Below, piece after piece: positions 59,468 through 64,000 of a stretch of 64,000 nt of DNA (position 1 is its first letter; the number at the start of each line of letters is the position of its first letter). The translations under genes and the position numbers were made by a program. Under the pieces are notes generated by a model, which did not search any database, had not been told where the DNA came from, and was given only the letters and a program-made list of their open reading frames with translations. The stretch lies in contig CANGNF010000010.1 in the NCBI GenBank assembly GCA_947455205.1, positions 1 to 64,000 on the forward strand. Direction: 5' to 3'. This stretch comes from Acetobacteraceae bacterium (lineage in GTDB: Bacteria; Pseudomonadota; Alphaproteobacteria; Acetobacterales; Acetobacteraceae).

Positions 59468-61734
59468 GTCGGGCGACCTCCGGCCAGGGGGGCAAGCAGC
59501 CAGGCGATGCCGATGCCGATCAGCATGGTGCTGCCGAAGGCCTGCACGGCAAAGACCTGGCTGGCGGCCAGCATGCCGAAGGACAGCGTGGTGCTGACCG
59601 CGGCCAGCAGGATGGCCAGGGCGGTGACGCCGCGCCGCTCGGCCGGGGTCTCCCGGCAGAACACCGCGTAGTCCACGCCGATGGACAGCACCAGAACCAG
59701 CGCCATGGCGTTGAAGAAGGTGAAGGCCAGGCCGAACAGCGCGGCGATGGGCGGCGCCAGCAGCACCGCGGCCAGCGACGGCGCCAGCACCCGCGGCGTG
59801 GCCCAGCGGTAGCGCCAGCCCAGCAGCGGCAGCATCAGCAGCACCGAGAAGCCCAGCAGCCACAGCGCCTGACGCCGGTACACGCCGAACAGCGCCGACC
59901 AGTCATCCGCCAGGCTGACCAGTTGCACGCCGGGTGCGCCGGCCAGCGCCGCGCGCAACGCCGCCAGGTCGGTGACGCCATGCAGCAGCACCAGGTGCGT
60001 TCCCGGCTCCGGCATCAGCGCCCGCACCAGGGCCAGCGGGCCGTCCGCCGGCAGCGCCGCGGGCAGCAGCGGCTGGGCGGTTGGCGGCTGCGGCGGGGTG
60101 TCCAGGCCAATCTCGGCCAGCCAAGCCGGCAGCAGCGGCGCCAGCACGCGCGCGACCAGCGCCGCATTCTCCCGCTGCCGCGCGACGGAAGCCACGAATT
60201 GCGCCGGGGCTTGGTAGCCCGCCAGCAGGCCGTGCGCCTGGGCTTCCGCCAAGCGGGGCAGCACGGCCTCCTGCGCCTGCAGCGCGGCCTCCGCATCGGC
60301 GCCGTGCACCAGCAGGAATTGCGCGGCGCCGCCATTGCCGGTCAGGCGCTGGATCTCGGCTTCCTGCCGCTTCAGCTCCGGCGGCATGCCCTGCATGTTC
60401 TGCACGTTGTCGTCGGCGTGCAGGCGGGGCAGCCCGGCGGCGGCGGCCAGCAGCAGCAGGGCCAGCACGCCCAGCCGCCAGCGCCGCAGCCCGGGCGCCT
60501 GCCACAGCGCCCAGTGGCCCTGCAGCCGCGCCAGCATCGGCCCGCCATGCGGCAGCGGCCCGGCGCGGTCCAGCCGGGGGTACCACAGCCAAACCGTCAG
60601 GAAGCTGCCGATCAGCCCGCAGCAGGAGAACGCCGCGATCTGCTGCAACCCCGGGAACGGCGCCAGCAGCAGCGTGCAGTAGCCTATCAAGGTGGTGCCC
60701 AGCCCGATGGCGACGCCAGGGATCACCCGCCGCAGCCGGTCCGTCGCGGTGGGCGCCGCCGGGTCGAAATAGGCGGCGAAGTATTGCAGCGAATAATCCA
60801 CCGCCACGCCGATCAGGCTGGCGCCGAACAGTACCGCCACCGTGTGCAGTTCCTGGAACCACCACAGGCAGAAGGCCGTGGCGACGGTAATGCCGACGCC
60901 GATATCCAGCATGGCCAACAGGATCGGCCGGATGCGGCGGAACACCAGCAGGATCATCGCCACCGTCGCCGCCAGGGAAACGGCGCCGAGGGTGGAACTC
61001 TCCTCCATCGCCTGCCGCGCGCCCTCGGTGGCGTAGAACAGCGCGCCGGTCCGCAGAACCTGCACATCGGCCGGCAAATGCGCGGCAAAGAAGGCCGCGA
61101 AGGCATGCTGCACCGGCAGGGCGAAGCTGTCGCCGGCCAACTCTGCGCTGACGAAGGCCCAGGTCAGCCCGCCCTCATGCACCACCAGCTGGCCATCCTC
61201 GGCCGCCAGGCGGGACTGCGGCAGCGGCAGCGCGGTGAAAAAGCCGGGCAGCAGCAGGAAGGGGTCGCGCGCCAGCAGCGCCGCATCGCCGAAGCCGGCC
61301 GGGCTGAACAGCATGGCCCTGGCGCGATCCACCAGCGCCTGGCCCTGGCCGGCCAGCAGCAGGGCGCGGTCTGCCTCGGCCAGCAGCCCCGCCCGATGCG
61401 GCAGGTACAGCGCGCCCAGCCGTTGCTGCGCCGCCTGGTCCACCCCGGCGGTCACCCCACGCACCAGGCCGGAGGCGGTCAGCGCCGCCGCCAGTTCCTG
61501 CCCCGCGGCGCGGGCGCGGGCGGGCTCGGCATGGCCCAGCAGCAGCACGATCCGCCGCGCCCCGGCCTCCGCCACCCGCTGCTGCGCCAGGTCGGCCACA
61601 CCATCGCGCTCGGCACGGGGCAGCAGCGCCAGCACGCTGCTCTGCAGGTGCAGCCCGGCGTGCACGCGCAGCCCGACATAGCCGGCGGCGAACAGCACCA
61701 GCGCCAGCCAGCACCAGGCCGCGTAGCGTCTCAC
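59464..61734 (-). CDS. apeM: MMPL/RND-family exporter, ApeM-like
   Basis: A 756-residue RND-superfamily lipid exporter with two sets of helices and two large periplasmic loops. Typical MMPL segments are GVAVDYSLQYFAAYFDP and the second-half SIGVDYAVFCRE. It probably moves the aryl polyene lipid across the inner membrane. The start is GTG overlapping the LolA-like stop. Confidence 0.85.
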   Translation of the reverse strand: MRRYAAWCWLALVLFAAGYVGLRVHAGLHLQSSVLALLPRAERDGVADLAQQRVAEAGARRIVLLLGHAEPARARAAGQELAAALTASGLVRGVTAGVDQAAQQRLGALYLPHRAGLLAEADRALLLAGQGQALVDRARAMLFSPAGFGDAALLARDPFLLLPGFFTALPLPQSRLAAEDGQLVVHEGGLTWAFVSAELAGDSFALPVQHAFAAFFAAHLPADVQVLRTGALFYATEGARQAMEESSTLGAVSLAATVAMILLVFRRIRPILLAMLDIGVGITVATAFCLWWFQELHTVAVLFGASLIGVAVDYSLQYFAAYFDPAAPTATDRLRRVIPGVAIGLGTTLIGYCTLLLAPFPGLQQIAAFSCCGLIGSFLTVWLWYPRLDRAGPLPHGGPMLARLQGHWALWQAPGLRRWRLGVLALLLLAAAAGLPRLHADDNVQNMQGMPPELKRQEAEIQRLTGNGGAAQFLLVHGADAEAALQAQEAVLPRLAEAQAHGLLAGYQAPAQFVASVARQRENAALVARVLAPLLPAWLAEIGLDTPPQPPTAQPLLPAALPADGPLALVRALMPEPGTHLVLLHGVTDLAALRAALAGAPGVQLVSLADDWSALFGVYRRQALWLLGFSVLLMLPLLGWRYRWATPRVLAPSLAAVLLAPPIAALFGLAFTFFNAMALVLVLSIGVDYAVFCRETPAERRGVTALAILLAAVSTTLSFGMLAASQVFAVQAFGSTMLIGIGIAWLLAPLAGGRPT

Positions 61735-62342
61735 GGCGAAAGTTGCGTCAGCAGCGCCTGTTCCGCCGCGTCCGGCGCCGCCGGGCCAACGCGCTGGTCG
61801 TGGAAGGTCATCAGGTCGGCATCGCCATTGGCCTTGCGGACCTCCACCGCCTCCACCAGCCGGGCGCCGCTCACGACGATGCTGGCGATGCTGGCCAGCG
61901 CCGGATCATCGGCGCGGCGAGGTGTCAGGGTCAGCTGCCAACGGGTCGCGTCGGCCTGCCAGCCGGTGGCGAAGACCTGGCCCAGGCTGGAGGGGTCGCC
62001 CGACATGGCCCCGGCCAGCACCTGGTAGAACTGCCCCAGCCCCGGCATGCGCGACGCCGGCAGCCGCATCGCCTCCCGCCCCTCCAGCAACTGCAGGATG
62101 CCGGCCGGCGTGATGACCATGGTGCTGGCGAAGGGCACGGTCGCCCGCCAGACCAGCCCCCTCCCCGGCAGCAGCAGGAAGTCACCCTCCGAGCGCAACG
62201 GCCGGGCAAAGCCCTGCAGCCGGCGTTCCTGGGTGAAGCGGCCGCGCAGTTGCTGGCCTTCCCGCAGCACCTCCGGCCGAGCCTCCTGCGCCATTGCCCG
62301 CGCAGGCAGGGCCAGCGCCAGCAGCAGCGCGCGCCGCCTCAC
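61731..62342 (-). CDS. apeL: LolA-like carrier, ApeL-like
   Basis: A 203-residue periplasmic protein with a Sec signal (RRRALLLALALPARAMAQ) and a LolA-type fold: LRGRFTQERRLQGFARPLRS at the start and LPGRGLVWRATVPFASTMVITPAG. It is expected to shuttle lipid across the periplasm with ApeM and ApeN. The start is GTG in a 4-bp overlap. Confidence 0.82.
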   Translation of the reverse strand: MRRRALLLALALPARAMAQEARPEVLREGQQLRGRFTQERRLQGFARPLRSEGDFLLLPGRGLVWRATVPFASTMVITPAGILQLLEGREAMRLPASRMPGLGQFYQVLAGAMSGDPSSLGQVFATGWQADATRWQLTLTPRRADDPALASIASIVVSGARLVEAVEVRKANGDADLMTFHDQRVGPAAPDAAEQALLTQLSP

Positions 62343-62749
62343 GCGCTGGCCTTCCGCACCGCGTCCAGCAGCGGTGCCGGGCTCTCGAACGCCGTCTCGC
62401 CGGTGCGGATATGCACCGCCATCTGCGTGGTCTGCGCCTTGGTCAGCACCTCGCCGGTCTCGGCATCGGCGATCCGGTAGTCGATCCGCAGCCGGTTCTC
62501 CCATTCCACCAGCGTCGCCGTGACCGCGATGCGCTGGCCGAAGCGGATCGGCCGCACATACTTGGTCCGCATGTCCACGATCGGCCAGGCATGGTCGGTG
62601 GCGGCCATCTGCACGTAGTTGAAGCCGATCAGGTCCAGCAGGTCGCAGCGCGCCTGTTCCAGGAAGCGGGCGTAGTTGCCGTGCCAGACGATGTTCATGG
62701 GGTCCAGGTCGTAGAACTGGGCCTTGATCTCGGTGGTGGCGCTGATCAT
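62339..62749 (-). CDS. apeK: Hotdog thioesterase, ApeK-like
   Basis: A 136-residue 4HBT-type thioesterase. FYDLDPMNIVWHGNYARFLEQ has the catalytic Asp and the H-G-N-Y motif. It would release or edit acyl-thioesters in the pathway. The ATG overlaps the glycosyltransferase stop. Confidence 0.85.
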   Translation of the reverse strand: MISATTEIKAQFYDLDPMNIVWHGNYARFLEQARCDLLDLIGFNYVQMAATDHAWPIVDMRTKYVRPIRFGQRIAVTATLVEWENRLRIDYRIADAETGEVLTKAQTTQMAVHIRTGETAFESPAPLLDAVRKASA

Positions 62750-63480
62750 GCGCGCAGCCTGCGCCACAGCAGCAGGGGCGCGCGGGGCAGCATGGCCAGG
62801 GTGAGGCGCGTGTGCATCTTGGTGATCCGCCAATTGTCCCTGAGCATGTCGAAATTCGACGTATTGTCCGCAGGATAGACCACATCCACCGGCAGCATCA
62901 GCACCGGCGTGCCCTGCCAGCACAAGCGGACCATGATCTCGGTATCGAAATCCATGAAGCTGCCCAGCCGGACCCGCTCCATCAGCCGCAGCGTCGGCGC
63001 CAGCGGATAGGCCCGAAAGCCGCACATGCTGTCGGAAATCCGGAACGACAAGGTCTCCACCCAGACCCAGAAATGCGTCAGGTAGCGCCCCCATTGCCGC
63101 GCCTTGGGCACGCTGGCGTCGTAGCGCGCGGCGCCAGAGATCAGCGTCTCCGGGTGCGCGCGGGCCAGCGCCAGCAGGTCGGCCAACCGGGCCAGGTCGT
63201 GCTGGCCATCCGCGTCCACCTGCACCGCATGGGTGAAGCCGGCGGCGGCGGCCTGGCGGAAGCCGTGCATCACGGCGGCGCCCTTGCCATGGCGCGGCTC
63301 CAGCCGGGTCACCACCACATCCGCCGCCGCCTGGGCCGCCAGCACGCCGCGAGCCGGCTCCTCGCTGGCATCGTCCAGCAGGAAGACCGGCAGCCCCGCC
63401 GCCCGCGCGCCCGCGATGACCTGGGCGATGGCCAGGTGATGGTTGCGGCTGGGGATGACGCAGCAGGGCCGGAAGCTCAT
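62746..63480 (-). CDS. apeJ: GT2 glycosyltransferase, ApeJ-like
   Basis: A 244-residue GT-A enzyme. PCCVIPSRNHHLAIAQVI is the N-terminal strand, VQVDADGQHD the metal-binding DxD, and DSMCGFRAYP is typical of polyprenol-type GT2. In several clusters ApeJ is fused to an acyltransferase; here only the glycosyltransferase is present. Its acceptor could be a glycerol- or lipid-linked polyene. Confidence 0.83.
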   Translation of the reverse strand: MSFRPCCVIPSRNHHLAIAQVIAGARAAGLPVFLLDDASEEPARGVLAAQAAADVVVTRLEPRHGKGAAVMHGFRQAAAAGFTHAVQVDADGQHDLARLADLLALARAHPETLISGAARYDASVPKARQWGRYLTHFWVWVETLSFRISDSMCGFRAYPLAPTLRLMERVRLGSFMDFDTEIMVRLCWQGTPVLMLPVDVVYPADNTSNFDMLRDNWRITKMHTRLTLAMLPRAPLLLWRRLRA

Positions 63481-64000
63481 GCCGGCAGCGCCAGCGCGCC
63501 GGAGGAACAGGTTTCCGCCCCGCGCCGATAGGCGAAGGTCAGCCGCCCCCGCTGCACCGCCAGCGCCAGGGTCAGCTGGTCGTCGGGCCGGATCGGCCGA
63601 CGGAATTTCACCTGTGCGCTGGCGGCCGCGGCGATCAGCCCCAGGTGCCGGCGCCCGTACAGCACCGCCCAGTGCAGTTGCACCACGCCGGGCAGAATGG
63701 CGAAGCCGGGGAAATGGCCCTGGAACCAGTGCAGCGACGCCGGCAGCGCAATGTCCAGCTCCACCGCCTGGTCGCCCGGCCGCAGCGCGGTCAGGATCGG
63801 CTCGCGCGGCGCCGCCTCGGCCAGCAGGGCTTCCAGCGCCACCCGGTCGCGCTTGCCCATGGGGTCCAGCGGCAACGCGGGCAGGAAGCGCCACAGCCGC
63901 GGCAGCGCGCTCGGCTCATGCGTGCCGGCCAGGGCGCGGCGCAACCGGCGCTCAAACCGGAAGCGCCCTTCCCCGGCCAGCGTCCCGCGCGCCTCTGGCG
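63477..64000 (-). CDS. AMP-ligase/ApeI-like dehydratase fusion, 5' end beyond the window
   Basis: The frame stays open to the right edge. From the edge it reads the C-terminus of an adenylate-forming ligase: FERRLRRALAGTHEPSALPR, then LPALPLDPMGKRDRVALEAL with the conserved catalytic GK. Without a stop it passes into a hotdog dehydratase (LHWFQGHFPGFAILPGVVQL with the catalytic His). ApeH and ApeI are therefore one protein here. The TTG-started short reading of the dehydratase alone is not needed. It activates the aryl starter acid and dehydrates intermediates. Confidence 0.8.
   Translation of the reverse strand, partial: PEARGTLAGEGRFRFERRLRRALAGTHEPSALPRLWRFLPALPLDPMGKRDRVALEALLAEAAPREPILTALRPGDQAVELDIALPASLHWFQGHFPGFAILPGVVQLHWAVLYGRRHLGLIAAAASAQVKFRRPIRPDDQLTLALAVQRGRLTFAYRRGAETCSSGALALPA

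Noticed and set aside
59923-62028. 701-residue plus-strand open frame
   Set aside because: It is antisense to the MMPL exporter and LolA-like genes; its His/Gln/Arg-rich sequence is typical of a shadow frame.
63477-63944. Dehydratase as a separate gene with a TTG start
   Set aside because: The N-terminal 40 residues are clearly the ligase C-terminus and the frame remains open to the edge, so a fusion is more likely.

Overview
The window is very GC-rich DNA with dense, mostly operonic coding and G or C at almost every third codon position. LpxB and an aryl-polyene cluster with LolA-like and lipoprotein parts indicate a diderm bacterium. Together with Bug-type solute receptors, XpaC/TelA, a Zur-HisI-COG0523 locus and a BLUF photoreceptor, this fits an alphaproteobacterium, probably an Acetobacteraceae (Roseomonas-like) member. 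That placement is inferred from gene content, not from a marker gene. I see no rRNA, tRNA, CRISPR array, insertion sequence or prophage.

Layout. 0-10 kb: an orphan ParA, small membrane and GNAT proteins, an MDR oxidoreductase, a BLUF sensor, a secreted MetX-like hydrolase, an EamA transporter, a Nudix hydrolase, then AlaX, a mercaptopyruvate-type sulfurtransferase and MetC in one run. 10-17 kb: an alpha/beta hydrolase, an MFS transporter, a 110-aa collagen-like protein, and a lipoprotein dipeptidase divergent from DppB/DppC permeases. 16.6-18.6 kb: a zinc locus (Zur divergent from HisI and a COG0523 GTPase). 18.7-21.1 kb: a GOLPH3-like protein, a nitrilase homologue lacking its catalytic triad, and LpxB, the last two overlapping. 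21-27 kb: an M28 peptidase, an aldehyde dehydrogenase and a GH16 enzyme with three repeated carbohydrate-binding modules. 27-34 kb: a hydroxyacyl-CoA dehydrogenase, a small membrane ORF with XpaC/TelA, and two paralogous Bug receptors around an acyl-CoA ligase. 34-45 kb: two glycosyltransferases, then an alpha/beta hydrolase, a copper amine oxidase, a third Bug receptor and a BisC-like molybdoenzyme.

45-50 kb holds the least explained system. An M50 metalloprotease-HlyD fusion with a PqqD-like N-terminus, a short SecA-like ATPase that lacks most of the region after the second motor domain, and a HlyD-type adaptor form one tightly overlapping operon. It looks like an export or peptide-processing machine, but no dedicated outer-membrane pore or substrate gene is visible beside it.

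50.7-55.3 kb is a complete branched-chain-amino-acid-type ABC transporter. 55.3-64 kb (minus strand) is the distal part of an aryl-polyene cluster (apeH/I to apeR order). Every junction is a 4-bp stop/start overlap, and the AMP-ligase and ApeI-like dehydratase are fused at the right edge, where the cluster continues out of the window.

A second unexplained signal is a short motif, DWNALAA...TG.W, found at the C-terminus of the 110-aa collagen-like protein and at the N-terminus of the GH16 enzyme. Neither protein has a recognisable Sec or Tat signal.
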